Made by a program: the position numbers and the translations under genes
The notes under the pieces: generated by a model
Told to the model about the DNA's origin: nothing
Seen by the model: the letters and a program-made list of their open reading frames with translations, nothing else
The model's database searches: none
Assembly (NCBI GenBank): GCA_026393975.1
Contig: JAPKZD010000004.1
Span: 34,177 to 98,176 of the forward strand
Reading direction: 5' to 3'
Origin: Candidatus Aminicenantota bacterium
GTDB lineage: Bacteria; Acidobacteriota; Aminicenantia; Aminicenantales; Saccharicenantaceae
DNA length: 64,000 bases
Shown: positions 35,367 to 51,490 of the stretch, one piece after another
Numbering within the stretch: the stretch's first letter is position 1
Layout: each line of letters begins with the position of its first letter

Positions 35367-35753
35367 ATGGAAAAACTCACCAAGGAACAGTTTTTCACCC
35401 ACCTCGACACCCTGACCATCCTGGAACTCTCGGACTACATCAAGGAGTTCGAGACCCGGTACGGCATCAGCGCCGCCGCTGCCGCTCCCGTCATGGTGGC
35501 CGGTGCCGCCGCCCAGGCCGACGCCAAGCCCGCCGAGGAGAAGACCGAATTCAGCGTCATCCTGAAAACCGTGGGCGACAAGAAGATCAACGTCATCAAG
35601 GTCGTCCGGGAAGTCACCAACCTCGGCCTCAAAGAGGCCAAGGACCTCGTCGACAGCGCCCCCAAGGCGGTCAAAGAGGGAGTGACCAAGGAAGAGGCCG
35701 AAGCCATCAAGGCCAAGTTCGCCGAAGTCGGAGCCGTCATCGAGCTTCAGTAA
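35367..35753 (+). CDS. rplL: 50S ribosomal protein L7/L12
   Basis: Stalk protein of 128 residues. It has an N-terminal dimer domain (1-35), an Ala-rich hinge (about 38-58), and the factor-binding C-terminal domain [21 protein letters not shown] with [22 protein letters not shown] ribosome site precedes ATG 35367. A small hairpin with GAAA loop lies near 35785-35805 in the gap to rpoB and could act as an attenuator or RNase site. Confidence 0.97.
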   Translation: MEKLTKEQFFTHLDTLTILELSDYIKEFETRYGISAAAAAPVMVAGAAAQADAKPAEEKTEFSVILKTVGDKKINVIKVVREVTNLGLKEAKDLVDSAPKAVKEGVTKEEAEAIKAKFAEVGAVIELQ

Positions 35754-35831
35754 GTGACCCGGTTGGCTGAGCGTCCGTTTGTCCGGTCTCGGAAACGAGG
35801 ACACTCCATTTCTGCTTGAGAGTGAGACAGC

Positions 35832-38800
35832 ATGCTCAAAGAACCTAAGAAACCGTACCGCGAGAGGGTCGATTTTTCGAAGATCAAGGCGGTCTTCCCC
35901 ATGCCCGACCTTCTGGACATCCAAACGAAGTCCTATGCCGAATTCCTCCAGATGGAGCTCCTGCCCGAAGAGCGCAAGGACACCGGCCTCCAGGCCGCCT
36001 TGAAGGATGTCTTCCCCATCTCCGACTTCAAGGAAACGACGGAGCTGGAGTTCCTAAGCTATTCGATCGGGACCTGGGAATGCAAGTGCGGGCGGCTCAA
36101 GGGGGTCGAGAACTCCCGGGCCCGGTGCAGCGCCTGCCAGACCCTCCTTCCGGCGGACATGGAGTTCGCCGAGAAAGAGGTTTGCCCCTTCTGCGGCGCG
36201 GTCCGAAAGATCGAGCTTCCCCTGTGCGAGCACTGCGGCGACCGCGTCAGCATCAAGCTCAAATACACGCCGATGGAGTGCATCCAGAAGGGCTACAGCT
36301 ACTCCATCCCCCTCAAGCTCAAGATCCAGCTCGTGTCCTGGGAAAAGGACGCCGTGACCAAGGCCAAGCGCCTCAAGCACATCAAACAGCAGGAAGTCTA
36401 TTTCGGCGACATCCCGCTCATGACCGAGAAGGGGGCTTTCATCTTCAACGGTATCGAGCGGGTCGTCGTCAGCCAGCTCCAGCGCTCGCCGGGCGTGTTT
36501 TTCCGCCAAGCGGAGAACAAGGGCTTCTTCATCGCCAAGATCATCCCGTACCGCGGCGCCTGGGTCGAGTTCGAACACGACTCGAAAAGCCTCATCTGGG
36601 TCCGGCTGGACAGGAAGAAAAAATTCCTGGCCACGGTCTTCCTGCGGGCCCTCGGCTTCGGCACGGACGAGGAGATCCTCAAGCTCTTCCACAAGACCTA
36701 TAAGGTCATCCCCGAAGACGGTAAGCTGTACTGGGAAGTCACGGACAGCCTTGTCGGGAAGTCCCCGGCGGACGACGTTTCCGACGCCAAAGGCCGCAAG
36801 GTCCTCGCCCCCGGCAAGAAGAAGATCGTCCCGGATGTCCTGGCCGCCCTGAAGGCCGCCGGCGTCACCCGGGTCCCGCTCCTCAAGAAGGAGCTCCAGG
36901 GGGCTTACTCCCTCGTTGGGATCAAGGGCAAAGTCAGGGTCAACGAGGACATCGGCGACGCCCAGCTCGACCTCCTCGTCGGGCGGGGAGAGCCGTTCGA
37001 AGTTTTCTTCCCCGAGGAGGACCGGGCCGGGCTCATCCTGAGCACGACCCTGAAGAAGGACCTCCGCAAGGACCAGCCGTCCGCGCTCGGTGAGATCTAC
37101 CGCAAGCTGCGGCCGGGCGAGCCCCACACTCAGGAGAGCGCCCACAACCTCTTCCGCAGCCTGTTCTTCAACCCCCAGAAATACAACTTCTCCCGGATCG
37201 GCCGGCTCAAGTTCAACATCAAGCTCGGGCTCGAGACCCCTCTCGACGACAAGACGCTGACGCCGCTCGACTACGTGGAAGTCCTCAAGTACCTGCTCAA
37301 CCTCCGCTTCGGGGAGGGCCTGGTCGACGACATCGACCATCTGGGCAACCGGCGGGTCCGTTCCGTCGGCGAACTGGTCGAGAACGCCTTCCGTATCGGT
37401 CTGACCCGGATGGAGCGGACGATCAAGGAAAAGATGACCATTACCGCCGACCTGGCGGCGGCCATGCCCCAGGACCTCATCAACTCCAAGCCGGTCATCG
37501 CCGCCCTCAAGGAGTTCTTCGGCAGTTCCCAGCTCTCCCAGTTCATGGACCAGATCAACAGCCTGGCCGAGATCACCCACAAGCGGCGCCTCTCCGCCCT
37601 CGGCCCGGGCGGCCTCAGCCGGGAACGGGCCGGCTTCGAGGTCCGCGACATCCAGGCCTCCCACTACGGCCGGATCTGCCCGGTCGAGACCCCGGAAGGC
37701 CCGAACATCGGCCTCATCTCCTCCCTCAGCTGTTTCGCCCGGGTCAATGAGTACGGTTTCATCGAGACCCCCTACCAAAAGGTCGAAAACTGCCGGATCA
37801 TCGACTACGTCAAGATCCTCCATCCCGGGACGAGCGACTACAAGATCGGCGAGATCGTCGAGAAGGACAAGATGCTCAAGGCCGTCGAACGGCTCAAAGA
37901 TCAGAAGACCCGCCAGCTCCCGGTCGTCCAACCCTACTGCTTCTACCTCACCGCCTGGGAGGAAGAGAAGTACAACATCGCCCAGGCCAACGCTCCCGTC
38001 GACGAGAAAGGCTGTTTCAAGAACGACCTCGTCAGCGCCCGGGAACGGGGCAACTTCAAGTTCATCCCCCGCGAGCAGATCCACTACATCGACGTCTCCC
38101 CGAAGCAGCTCGTCTCGCTGTCGGCCGCGCTCATCCCGTTCCTCGAGCACGATGACGCCAACCGCGCCCTGATGGGCTCCAACATGCAGCGCCAGGCCGT
38201 CCCGCTCATCCGCCCGGAGGCCCCGCTCATCGGGACCGGGATCGAGGGTCTGGTCGCCGTCGGCTCGGGCGACGTCATCGTCTGCCGCCGGGATGGGGTC
38301 GTCGAGTTCGTGGACGCCGAACGGATCATCGTCCGGGTGGACGAAAAGAAGGCCAGCCGAAGCTACGACGTCGGCACGGACCTCTACACCCTGATCAAGT
38401 TCCTCCGGACCAACCAGAACACCTCCACTAACCACCGGCCCATCGTCCGGAAGGGGGACACGGTCGTCCAGGGACAGGTTCTGGCCGACAGCTCCTGCAC
38501 GGACGGCGGCGAGCTCGCCCTCGGCCGCAACGTCCTCTGCGCGTTTATGCCCTGGCGAGGCTACAACTTCGAGGACGCTATCATCGTCAGCGAGAAGCTG
38601 ATCAAGGAAGATATTTTCACGTCCCTTCACATCGTCGAGGAGACGATCGAGGCCCGCGATACCAAGCTCGGTCCCGAGGAGATCACCCGCGATATCCCCA
38701 ACGTTCCCGATAACCTGCTCCGCAACCTCGACGAGAACGGCATCGTCCGCATCGGCGCCCACGTCAAGTCGGGCGACATTCTCGTCGGGAAGGTGGCCCC

Positions 38801-40117
38801 GAAAGGGGAGACCCAGCTGTCGCCCGAGGAGAAGCTCCTCAAGGCGATCTTCGGCGAGAAGGCCCTCGACGTCAAGGACGCCTCTCTCTCCTGCTCGCCC
38901 GGCGTCGAAGGGACCATCATCGACGTCCGCATCTTCTCGCGCCGGGGCATTGAGAAGGGGCCCCGGGCCAAGGCCATCGAAAAAGACGAGATCGCCACGC
39001 TCAAGCGGAACCTCGACGACGAGATCGTCATCATGGAAAACGAGAAATGGGAGAAAGTCCGGGCGCTCCTCAAGGGCTCGGTCGTCGAGAAGACCCAGAA
39101 GGCCGGCGACCTGACCCTCGAAAAAGGGACCAAGCTGACCGAGAAGGTCCTGGAAACTCTGGACTCCGACGGCGCGGCGAAGCTCAAGCTCGACGACGAC
39201 GCGGACCGCGACCGCGAGATCAAGGACCTCGACAAGAAGATCAAGCGCCAGATCGAGGCCCTCCGGGCCGTCTTCAAGGAGAAGGTCGACAACCTCAAGA
39301 AGGGCGATGAGCTCGCCCCGGGTGTCATTCAGTCGATCAAGGTCTTCATCGCCATGAAGCGGAAGCTGTCCGTGGGCGACAAGGTCTCCGGCCGGCACGG
39401 CAACAAGGGCATCGTCGCCAAGATCGTGCCCTTGGAGGACATGCCCCGGCTGCCCGACGGGACGCCCGTCGAGATCGTCCTCAATCCGCTCGGCGTCCCC
39501 TCCCGCATGAACGTCGGCCAGATCCTGGAGACCCACGCCGGGTGGGCCGCCCGGACCCTCGACATCTGGATAGCCACGCCCGTCTTCGACGGCGCGAGCG
39601 AGAACGAGATCAAGCAGATGCTCAAGAAAGCCGGACTGCCGGAGAGTGGCAAGACCCCGCTCTTCGACGGCATGGGCGGCGAAATCATCGATCAGGAAGT
39701 GACCGTGGGCTACATCTATATGATGAAGCTTTACCACCTCGTCGACGACAAGATCCACGCCCGCTCGACCGGGCCGTACTCCCTCATCACTCAGCAGCCG
39801 CTCGGCGGCAAGGCCCAGTTCGGCGGCCAGCGGTTCGGCGAGATGGAGGTCTGGGCCCTCGAAGCCTACGGCGCGGCCTACTGCCTCCAGGAGCTCCTGA
39901 CGGTCAAGTCCGACGACGTCGAAGGACGGGCCAAGATCTACGAGGCCATCGTCAAAGGCGACCTGGAATTCACGCCCGGTCTCCCCGAATCCGTCAACGT
40001 CCTCATCCGGGAGCTCCAGAGCCTCTGCCTGAACGTGGAGCTGGAGAAGGGGGACAAGGAAGAAGTGCTGCCTTGGGGCATCGCCATACCCCCCCAAGCG
40101 GGCAAAGGAGAAGCTTA

Positions 40118-40118
<1 letters not shown>
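35832..40118 (+). CDS. rpoB: RNA polymerase subunit beta with zinc-ribbon insertion
   Basis: The 1428-residue catalytic beta subunit. Conserved blocks are present: [21 protein letters not shown], the rifampicin region [29 protein letters not shown] (wild-type pattern), [12 protein letters not shown], and [12 protein letters not shown]. Unusual feature: between LSYSIG (about residue 80) and the normally adjacent [16 protein letters not shown] lies an extra stretch of about 60 residues. It holds eight cysteines (84, 86, 99, 102, 118, 121, 132, 135) arranged as CKC..CSAC and CPFC..CEHC, predicting two zinc sites in the beta protrusion/lobe side. The frame is continuous, so this is not an error. 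Confidence 0.97.
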
Positions 40119-44272
<4,154 letters not shown>

Positions 44273-44306
44273 GGCCGTTCTCGAGGCGGGAATCCCCTTA
44301 AATTTC

Positions 44307-44335
44307 TTGACAGGGAGGCCGAATTTTGTTATTAT
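44307..44335 (+). promoter_or_regulatory. Internal promoter for the str/S10/spc/alpha genes
   Basis: TTGACA (44307-44312), a 17-bp spacer, TATTAT (44330-44335), in the 142-bp gap between rpoC and rpsL. This is close to consensus and likely a main promoter for the downstream ribosomal genes. Confidence 0.8.
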
Positions 44336-44414
44336 CCGTCCATTCGTCTCGGGACTATCTTCCTGGGGCTGAATAAAACTCACGTTCGAATTTCATGTAG
44401 AGGAGTATTTTTCA

Positions 44415-44804
44415 TTGCCGACCGTAAATCAACTCGTCAGAAAAGGCAGATCGCCCAAAAAATATAAGAGCAAATCCCCGGCCCTCGACGCCTGTCCGCA
44501 GAAGAGGGGCGTCTGTACCCGGGTCTTCACGACGACGCCCAAGAAGCCGAATTCGGCCATGCGGAAGGTGGCCCGGGTCAGGCTGACCAACAACATCGAG
44601 GTCACGGGATACATCCCCGGCGTCGGCCACAACCTCCAGGAGCACTCGATCGTCATGATCCGGGGAGGCCGCATCAAGGACCTGCCCGGCGTCCGCTACC
44701 ACATCATCCGCGGCAAACTCGACGCCGAGGGGGTGCAGAACCGCTTGAAGGCGCGTTCCCGGTACGGGGCGAAGAGGCCGAAAGAGAAACGGGCGGCCGC
44801 CTAG
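44415..44804 (+). CDS. rpsL: 30S ribosomal protein S12
   Basis: Decoding-centre protein of 129 residues. It starts at TTG 44415 (reads as M in [11 protein letters not shown]), after an AGGAG. The streptomycin-related segments [10 protein letters not shown] and [10 protein letters not shown] are the wild-type sensitive forms. It is the first gene behind the internal promoter. Confidence 0.97.
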   Translation: MPTVNQLVRKGRSPKKYKSKSPALDACPQKRGVCTRVFTTTPKKPNSAMRKVARVRLTNNIEVTGYIPGVGHNLQEHSIVMIRGGRIKDLPGVRYHIIRGKLDAEGVQNRLKARSRYGAKRPKEKRAAA

Positions 44805-44818
44805 ACAGGAGCATCCCC

Positions 44819-45289
44819 ATGCCGAGACGCGGAATCATCAAGAAGCGCAAGACCCCGGCCGACCCGTTCTACGGAAGCACGGTCGTCGCCCGGTTCATCA
44901 ACCTCTTCCTCCGCAAGGGGAAGAAGACGATCGCCCAGAAAGTCGTCTATGGGACGATGGACATCCTCAAGGCCAAGACCAAGGAGGACCCCCTCAAGAT
45001 CCTCGAGAAGGCCCTGGAGAACATCCGGCCCTTCCTCGAGACGAAATCGCGACGGGTCGGCGGTGCGAACTACCAGGTCCCCATCGAGGTCTCGTCCGGC
45101 CGGTCCTACTCGCTGGGGTTCCGCTGGCTGATCAAGTACGCCAAGGAGCGCGGCGGCAAGAGCATGCAGGAAAAGCTTTCCGCCGAGATCATCGACGCCG
45201 TCAACAACCGCGGCGGCGCGGTCAAGAAACGCGAGGACACGCACAAGATGGCGGAGGCCAACCGAGCCTTCGCCCATTATAAATGGTAG
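44819..45289 (+). CDS. rpsG: 30S ribosomal protein S7
   Basis: Primary 16S-binding protein of the head, 156 residues: MPRRGIIKKRK, RFINLFLRKGKKTIA, GGANYQVPIEV and KKREDTHKMAEANRAFAHYKW-like end (KREDTHKMAEANRAFAHY). Normal length. A 54-bp gap separates it from fusA. Confidence 0.97.
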   Translation: MPRRGIIKKRKTPADPFYGSTVVARFINLFLRKGKKTIAQKVVYGTMDILKAKTKEDPLKILEKALENIRPFLETKSRRVGGANYQVPIEVSSGRSYSLGFRWLIKYAKERGGKSMQEKLSAEIIDAVNNRGGAVKKREDTHKMAEANRAFAHYKW

Positions 45290-45343
45290 TCTCAAGAGAA
45301 AGAGCTTATAGAGTGCACCGGGTCGATATGGAGAGACGGAAAT

Positions 45344-47443
45344 ATGCGGTCATACCCGATCGAGAAAGTACGGAACATCGGTATCATGGCCCATATCGAC
45401 GCCGGGAAGACGACCACGACGGAGAGGATCCTCTTTTACACGGGTATGACCTACAAGATGGGCGAGGTGGACGACGGGACGGCCGTGATGGATTGGATGG
45501 TCCAGGAGCAGGAGCGCGGGATCACCATCACCTCGGCCGCGACGACGTCCGCCTGGCGTGACCACCGTATCAATATTATCGATACGCCCGGTCACGTGGA
45601 TTTTACCGCGGAGGTCGAGCGCTCCTTACGAGTGCTCGACGGCGCAATAGCCATACTGTGTGGAGTTGGCGGCGTCGAACCGCAGTCCGAGACAGTGTGG
45701 CGCCAGGCCGACAAATATCGGGTGCCCCGCATCGTGTTCATCAACAAGATGGACCGGATCGGGGCCGACCCGGAACGGGCCGTCCTGCAGTTGAGGACCC
45801 GGGTTGCGGCCAAGCCCCTGCCGATCCAGATTCCCCTGGGACGGGAAGACGGATTCCGCGGAGTGATCGACCTCATCGAACGCAAGGCGTACGACTGGGG
45901 TCAGGACATCCTCGGGACGGATTACGTCGTCCGCGAGGTCGCGGCGGAAAACCGCGAAGACGTCGAAAAGAAGCGACAGGACATGATCGAAATGTTGAGT
46001 GAGACCGACGACGGCTTGATGCAGAAGTACCTCGACGGGGTCGAGGTCTCCGCGCCGGAGCTGCGGAACGCCGTCCGCCGGGCGACCCTCGCCCTGGAGG
46101 TCGTCCCGGTCCTCTACGGTGCCTCCTTCCGGAACAAGGGCGTCCACCCGCTCCTCGACGCCATCGTCGACTATCTGCCGTCCCCCGCCGACATCCGGCC
46201 TGTCGCCGGCCACCACCCGCGCACCCAGGCCGAGGAAACCCGGCCCGCCTCGGACGAGGCGCCGTTCTCCGGGCTGGTGTTCAAGATCGTCAATGATCCT
46301 TTCCTCGGCAACCTGGCCTACTTCCGGGTCTATTCCGGGAAGGCCAAGGTCGGCCAGGTCGTCTACAATTCGACCAAGGGCGAGGAGGAGAAGCTCTCCC
46401 GGCTCCTCGAGATGCACGCCAACAAGCGCAAGGAGATCAAAGAGGTCTACGCCGGGGACATCGCCGCGATGGGGTCGACGAAGGCCATCTCGACGGGCGA
46501 CACCCTCTGCCTCAAGAGCCACCCCATCGTCCTCGAGTCCATCCGCTTCCCCGAGCCGGTCATTGCGGCGACGATCGAGCCCAAGAGCAAGGCCGACCAC
46601 CCCAAGCTCGCCACCGCCCTGGCCAAGCTGACCCGAGAGGACCCCACCCTCAAGGTCACCCAGGACCCGATGACCGGGCAGACCCTGCTCCGGGGCATGG
46701 GCGAGCTCCATCTCGAGATCGTCATGGACCGGATGGAACGGGAGTTCGGCGTCCGGGCCAACCTGGGAAAGCCCCAGGTCGCCTCCAAGGAAACCATCCA
46801 GACTGCCGCCGAGGGCGAGGGCAAGTATCTCCGCCAGGCCGGGGGAAAGGGCCTTTACGGGCACTGCGTGCTTCACCTCGAACCCCTGGGCCGCGGCCGC
46901 GGCTTCGAGTTCGTCGACAGGACCCGGGGCGGCGTCATCCCCCGGGAGTTCATCGCCGATGTCGAGAACGGAGTGCGCGAGGCCATGGAGGGGGGGATCG
47001 TGGCGGGATACCCGGTCACGGACCTCCGGGCGGCGCTCGTCGGCGGGTCGTACCACGAGGTCGATTCGGCGCCCGTCGCCTACAAGACCGCGGGGACCCT
47101 GGCCTTCCGGGAGGCCGCCAGGAAGGCCGGCCCGGTCATCCTCGAGCCGGTCATGGACCTCGAGATCGTCACTCCGGACGATTACCTGGGCAACATCGTC
47201 GGCGACATCAACGCCCGGCGGGGGAAGATCGAGGGTATGGAGATGCGCAGCGGCTCCCGGGTCATCAAGATCCATGTCCCCCTGGCCGGGATGTTCGGCT
47301 ACGCGACGACGCTGAGGACGTTGACTCAGGGGCGGGGCGTGTTCGCCATGGAGTTTTCCCAGTACGACCGGACGCCGGCCGGCGTCCAGGAAGAGATCGT
47401 CGCCCGGATCGAGGGCAGGACCCCGTTCCGGGCTAGCGCATAA
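45344..47443 (+). CDS. fusA: Elongation factor G
   Basis: Translocase GTPase of 699 residues. G1 is AHIDAGKTT, switch I is [15 protein letters not shown]3 is DTPGHVDF and G4 is NKMD. Domain IV has [15 protein letters not shown] and ends with [17 protein letters not shown]. All GTPase motifs are canonical, in contrast with the tuf gene next to it. Confidence 0.98.
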   Translation: MRSYPIEKVRNIGIMAHIDAGKTTTTERILFYTGMTYKMGEVDDGTAVMDWMVQEQERGITITSAATTSAWRDHRINIIDTPGHVDFTAEVERSLRVLDGAIAILCGVGGVEPQSETVWRQADKYRVPRIVFINKMDRIGADPERAVLQLRTRVAAKPLPIQIPLGREDGFRGVIDLIERKAYDWGQDILGTDYVVREVAAENREDVEKKRQDMIEMLSETDDGLMQKYLDGVEVSAPELRNAVRRATLALEVVPVLYGASFRNKGVHPLLDAIVDYLPSPADIRPVAGHHPRTQAEETRPASDEAPFSGLVFKIVNDPFLGNLAYFRVYSGKAKVGQVVYNSTKGEEEKLSRLLEMHANKRKEIKEVYAGDIAAMGSTKAISTGDTLCLKSHPIVLESIRFPEPVIAATIEPKSKADHPKLATALAKLTREDPTLKVTQDPMTGQTLLRGMGELHLEIVMDRMEREFGVRANLGKPQVASKETIQTAAEGEGKYLRQAGGKGLYGHCVLHLEPLGRGRGFEFVDRTRGGVIPREFIADVENGVREAMEGGIVAGYPVTDLRAALVGGSYHEVDSAPVAYKTAGTLAFREAARKAGPVILEPVMDLEIVTPDDYLGNIVGDINARRGKIEGMEMRSGSRVIKIHVPLAGMFGYATTLRTLTQGRGVFAMEFSQYDRTPAGVQEEIVARIEGRTPFRASA

Positions 47444-47484
47444 AGCGAGTCTTTTAGCAACGTAAGCCATACAGGAGGTGAGTG

Positions 47485-48687
47485 ATGGCGAAAGAAAAGT
47501 ATGCGAGGACGAAACCCCATGTCAACGTCGGCACGATCGGACACATCGATCACGGCAAGACGACGCTGACGGCCGCCATAACCAAGGTTCTGGCGACCAA
47601 GGGCCTGGCCAAGGCGAAGAGCTACGACGAAGTGGCCAAGGCCGACGCCAAGATGTTCCGCCGGGACGCGACGAAGATCCTGACGGTCGCCTTGAGCCAC
47701 GTGGAGTACGAGAGCGAAAAACGGCACTACGCCCACATCGACTGCCCCGGTCATGCCGACTACATCAAGAACATGATCTCGGGCGCGGCCCAGATGGACG
47801 GCGCCATTCTCGTCGTCTCCGCGGCCGACGGCCCGATGCCCCAGACGCGGGAGCACATCCTGCTGGCCAAACAGGTCAATGTGCCGTCGATCGTCGTCTT
47901 CATGAACAAATGCGACCTCGTCGACGACCCCGAGATCCTGGACCTCGTTGAGCTCGAAGTACGCGAGCTCCTCTCGAAGTACGACTTCCCCGGGGACAAG
48001 CTGCCGGTCATCCGCGGCAGCGCCACGAAGGCCGCGGCCGACGTCAACGGCGAAGCCGCCAAGCCTATTTGGGACCTGGTCAAGGCCCTGGACGATTTCA
48101 TCCCCGAGCCCTTGCGCGAGATCGACAAGCCCTTCCAGATGGCCATCGAGGACGTCTTCTCGATTACCGGCCGCGGCACGGTCGTGACGGGCCGGGTCGA
48201 GCGCGGCGTCGTCAAGGTCGGCGACGAGTGCGAGATCATCGGACTGCGCGAGACGCGGAAGACCGTCGTGACGGGCGTCGAGATGTTCAAAAAGCTCCTT
48301 GACCAGGCCCAGGCCGGCGACAACATCGGGGCCTTGCTCCGCGGCGTCGGCAAGGACGAGGTCGAACGCGGCCAGGTCTTGGCCAAGCCGGGGTCGATCA
48401 CCCCGCACCGGAAGTTCCGGGCCCAGATCGTCGCCCTGACCAAGGAAGAGGGCGGCCGGCACACGCCGTTCTTCAAGGGCTACCGGCCCCAGTTCTACTT
48501 CCGGACGACCGACGTGACGGGCTCCGTCAAACTCCCCGACAACGTCGAGATGGTCATGCCCGGCGACTCCATCAACCTCGAGATCGAGCTGATCACCGAC
48601 GTCGCCATGGAGAAGGCCCTGCGCTTCGCCATCCGCGAAGGCGGCCGGACGGTCGGCGCCGGAACGGTCACCGAGATCATCCAGTAG
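47485..48687 (+). CDS. tuf: Elongation factor Tu with atypical switch I
   Basis: Delivers aminoacyl-tRNA to the ribosome; 400 residues. G1 [10 protein letters not shown]3 [14 protein letters not shown]4 NKCD and all three domains are canonical. The switch I segment is not: where nearly all EF-Tu have an E/K-A/E-RGIT block, this protein has a stretch about five residues longer, [17 protein letters not shown]. The Mg-contacting threonine can be aligned (ILT with GIT), but the conserved Arg-Gly pair is gone. I recall similar forms in some other phyla but cannot check this. ATG 47485 follows AGGAGGTG. It is the only tuf in the window. Confidence 0.95.
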   Translation: MAKEKYARTKPHVNVGTIGHIDHGKTTLTAAITKVLATKGLAKAKSYDEVAKADAKMFRRDATKILTVALSHVEYESEKRHYAHIDCPGHADYIKNMISGAAQMDGAILVVSAADGPMPQTREHILLAKQVNVPSIVVFMNKCDLVDDPEILDLVELEVRELLSKYDFPGDKLPVIRGSATKAAADVNGEAAKPIWDLVKALDDFIPEPLREIDKPFQMAIEDVFSITGRGTVVTGRVERGVVKVGDECEIIGLRETRKTVVTGVEMFKKLLDQAQAGDNIGALLRGVGKDEVERGQVLAKPGSITPHRKFRAQIVALTKEEGGRHTPFFKGYRPQFYFRTTDVTGSVKLPDNVEMVMPGDSINLEIELITDVAMEKALRFAIREGGRTVGAGTVTEIIQ

Positions 48688-48759
48688 CGGCGGCCGCCGC
48701 CGAGGGTCCGCCGGGCCCGACGGCCCGGGAGAGGAATTCGGAGAACAGAGGAACGAACG

Positions 48760-49077
48760 ATGGAAAAAATTAGAATCCGCTTAAAGTCCTTTGACCACCG
48801 CCTGCTGGATCAATCCGTGAAGGATATCGTCGTCAAGGCGAAACGCACGGGCGCCAGTGTCGCGGGCCCCATCCCCCTGCCGACGCGCATCCATAAGTTC
48901 TGCGTCCTCCGTTCTCCGCACGTCGACAAGAAGTCGCGTGAGCAATTCGAGATGCGGATCCACAAGCGGCTCATCGATATCAGCGAGTACAACAACGAGA
49001 CGATCGAGGAACTCCAGAAGCTGGACCTGCCGGCCGGGATCGACGTCGAGATCCAGGCCTACGGAGCGGGAGAGTAA
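48760..49077 (+). CDS. rpsJ: 30S ribosomal protein S10
   Basis: 105 residues: [48 protein letters not shown]. It opens the S10 gene block. The 72-bp gap after tuf contains a GC-rich hairpin (about 48711-48728) but no T-run, so transcription probably continues from the str genes. Confidence 0.97.
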   Translation: MEKIRIRLKSFDHRLLDQSVKDIVVKAKRTGASVAGPIPLPTRIHKFCVLRSPHVDKKSREQFEMRIHKRLIDISEYNNETIEELQKLDLPAGIDVEIQAYGAGE

Positions 49078-49079
49078 CC

Positions 49080-49727
49080 ATGGTCGAAGGATTGATCGGC
49101 AAGAAAATCGGCATGACCCAGCAGTTCGACGACGCCGGCAACGTCATCCCCATCACCATCCTCAAGGCCGGGCCTTGCACGGTCATCCAGATGAAGACCG
49201 TCGAGAAGGACGGCTACGTCGCGGTCCAGCTCGGGTTCGTCGAGGAGCGGGGCGTCCGTAAACCGCTGAAGCCCCAGATCGGCCATTTCAAGAGATCCGG
49301 CGTCCCCGTTGTCAGGAAGCTCCAGGAAGTCGGCTGCAGCGACCCCGCCGCGGTCAAGGAAGGCGACCAGATCCTCGTCGACATCTTCGAGGTCGGCGAG
49401 ACGATCCACGTCGTCGGGACGAGCAAGGGCAAGGGCTTCGCCGGCGTCGTCAAGAGGCACCATTTCGCCGGCGGCGGCGCCTCCCACGGCTCCATGTTCC
49501 ATCGGGCGCCCGGTTCGATCGGCGCCTCGTCCTACCCCTCGCGCGTCGTCAAGGGCATGCGCATGGGCGGCCACATGGGCGATGAGCGGGTCACCGTCCG
49601 GAAGCTCAAGGTCGTGGCCACGGACAAGGACAACAATCTCCTCCTGGTCAAGGGCGCGGTGCCCGGAGCCAAGGGGGGATACGTCCTGATCAAGAAAGGG
49701 ACATTCGTTTCCCCGCGGGCGAAGTGA
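49080..49727 (+). CDS. rplC: 50S ribosomal protein L3
   Basis: 215 residues: [40 protein letters not shown] and [20 protein letters not shown] around the peptidyl-transferase loop. Two bp after rpsJ. Confidence 0.97.
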   Translation: MVEGLIGKKIGMTQQFDDAGNVIPITILKAGPCTVIQMKTVEKDGYVAVQLGFVEERGVRKPLKPQIGHFKRSGVPVVRKLQEVGCSDPAAVKEGDQILVDIFEVGETIHVVGTSKGKGFAGVVKRHHFAGGGASHGSMFHRAPGSIGASSYPSRVVKGMRMGGHMGDERVTVRKLKVVATDKDNNLLLVKGAVPGAKGGYVLIKKGTFVSPRAK

Positions 49728-49744
49728 ACGGAGAAGAGGGCACC

Positions 49745-50365
49745 ATGGAGAAACTCGACATCATCGACCGAAGCGGCCAGGCGGCGGCCCAGGTGGACCT
49801 GCCGGAGAGCGTCTTCTCCAAAACCGCGAACGACCACCTGATCTACGAGGCCGTCGTCAACTACCGGGCCAACCAGCGCCAGGGAAACGCGGCGACGAAA
49901 ACCCGGGCCTTCGTCCGCGGCGGCGGCAAGAAGCCCTGGCGGCAGAAGGGGACGGGCCGGGCCCGTGTCGGCAGCACACGGTCACCTCTCTGGAGAAAGG
50001 GCGGCACGGTCTTCGGCCCCCAGCCTCGCGATTATTCCTACGAGCTGCCGAAGAAGGCCAAGCGGAGCGCCCTCCGCGCGGCCCTGGCCGGGAAGCACGC
50101 GTCCGGGGAGCTCGTCGTCGTCAGCGAGTTCGAGGTCAAGGAACCCAAGACCCGGGAGGCCGTCGCCCTGCTCAAGGCGTTCAAGCTCGACTCGGCCCTG
50201 CTCGTCGACCTTCACGACAACGCGAACCTGTTCCTCGCGGTCCGGAACCTGCCCCGGGTCAAGGCGGTCGATGTCTCCGGCCTCAACATCTACGATGTCC
50301 TCGCCCACAAGCGGCTGGTCTTCAGCCGCAGGGCGTTCGAGGCCGTCCTGGAGAAATTGAAGTGA
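49745..50365 (+). CDS. rplD: 50S ribosomal protein L4
   Basis: 206 residues with the exit-tunnel loop TKTRAFVRGGGKKPWRQKGT (split: TKTRAFVRGGGK, KPWRQKGTGRARVGS). ATG 49745 is preferred to a GTG at 49724 that overlaps the rplC stop, because the family N-terminus starts near here. Confidence 0.96.
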   Translation: MEKLDIIDRSGQAAAQVDLPESVFSKTANDHLIYEAVVNYRANQRQGNAATKTRAFVRGGGKKPWRQKGTGRARVGSTRSPLWRKGGTVFGPQPRDYSYELPKKAKRSALRAALAGKHASGELVVVSEFEVKEPKTREAVALLKAFKLDSALLVDLHDNANLFLAVRNLPRVKAVDVSGLNIYDVLAHKRLVFSRRAFEAVLEKLK

Positions 50366-50658
50366 TCAAAGACCCCCATAAAATCATCATCCGTCCGGTC
50401 ATCACGGAAAAGACGACCCAGCTCAAGGGAACGAGCGGGGTCATCTGCTTCGAGGTCGCCCGGTGCGCCAACAAGATCGAGATCAAGAATGCCATCGAGC
50501 TGCTGTTCAAGACCAAGGTCGCCGAAGTCCGGACCCAGATGAAGACGGGCAAGGTCCGCCGCGTCGGCCGGAACATGGGCAGGACGAAGGACTGGAAGAA
50601 GGCCTACGTCCGACTCCAGGAAGGCGAGAAACCGATCGAATACTTCGAGGCGGTATAA
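50362..50658 (+). CDS. rplW: 50S ribosomal protein L23
   Basis: 98 residues: [50 protein letters not shown] start 50362 overlaps the rplD stop. Confidence 0.96.
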   Translation: MIKDPHKIIIRPVITEKTTQLKGTSGVICFEVARCANKIEIKNAIELLFKTKVAEVRTQMKTGKVRRVGRNMGRTKDWKKAYVRLQEGEKPIEYFEAV

Positions 50659-50660
50659 AC

Positions 50661-51488
50661 ATGGGCATCAAAACATACAGGCCAAGAACACCCGGCTTGC
50701 GTCACAGGACGGGCAACCGGTTCGAAGAGTTGAGCGGCGACGGCCCTTACAAGCCCCTGCTCGTGTTCCTGCCCAAGTCCGGCGGGCGCGACAGCCGCGG
50801 GCACCTGTCCATGAGGAACAGGGGAGGCGGTCACAAGAGGCTCTACCGGGTCATCGATTTCAAGAGGGACAAGATCGACATCCCGGGCACCGTGGAGACC
50901 GTCGAATACGACCCCAACCGCTCGTCCTTCATCTCCCTCGTGAAGTACCGGGACGGCGAGAGGCGCTACATCATCTACCCCGTTGGACTGCAGGTCGGGC
51001 AGGCGATCATTTCGACCGACCGCCAGGCCGACATCCTGCCGGGCAACGCCATGCCCCTGCGCTTCATCCCGCTCGGAACGGTCATCCACAACATCGAGCT
51101 CCGGAAGGACAAGGGCGGCCAGGTCGCCAAGTCCGCCGGAGCCGGCGCCCAGATCCTGGCCAAGGAAGGGGACTACGCCCAGGTTCGGATGCCGTCGTCC
51201 GAGATCCGGAAGGTCCACCTCGACTGCCGGGCGACGATCGGCCAGATCGGCAACCTCGACCACTCCAACATCAGCGTCGGCAAGGCCGGTCGAAGCCGCT
51301 GGAAGGGCATCCGGCCCCATGTCCGCGGCACGGCCATGAACCCGGTCGACCATCCGCACGGCGGCGGCGAAGGCCGCTCCAAGGGCGGCCGCCATCCGGT
51401 GAGCCCGGAGGGCATCCCGACCAAGGGCTTCAAGACGCGGCGGAATAAGCGGACGCAGTCCTTGATCATCCGGCGGAGGAGTAAGTAA
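50661..51488 (+). CDS. rplB: 50S ribosomal protein L2
   Basis: 275 residues. The peptidyl-transferase-associated C-terminal part [17 protein letters not shown] includes the conserved His. [19 protein letters not shown] lies in the RNA-binding domain. Two bp after rplW. Confidence 0.98.
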   Translation: MGIKTYRPRTPGLRHRTGNRFEELSGDGPYKPLLVFLPKSGGRDSRGHLSMRNRGGGHKRLYRVIDFKRDKIDIPGTVETVEYDPNRSSFISLVKYRDGERRYIIYPVGLQVGQAIISTDRQADILPGNAMPLRFIPLGTVIHNIELRKDKGGQVAKSAGAGAQILAKEGDYAQVRMPSSEIRKVHLDCRATIGQIGNLDHSNISVGKAGRSRWKGIRPHVRGTAMNPVDHPHGGGEGRSKGGRHPVSPEGIPTKGFKTRRNKRTQSLIIRRRSK

Positions 51489-51490
51489 CC

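Noticed and set aside
36054-40097. A 1347-codon open frame on the minus strand opposite rpoB (also long antisense frames opposite rpoC, purL and recD2)
   Set aside because: These arise because GC-rich codon use rarely yields stops in the antisense frame. The translations are low-complexity Asp/Val/Leu/Arg-rich and match no family, while the sense strand is a clear conserved gene.
47620-47712. EF-Tu switch I difference as a double frameshift
   Set aside because: The frame before and after is the same, codon use is normal, and the segment ends in the conserved SHVEYES; a genuine sequence difference is simpler.
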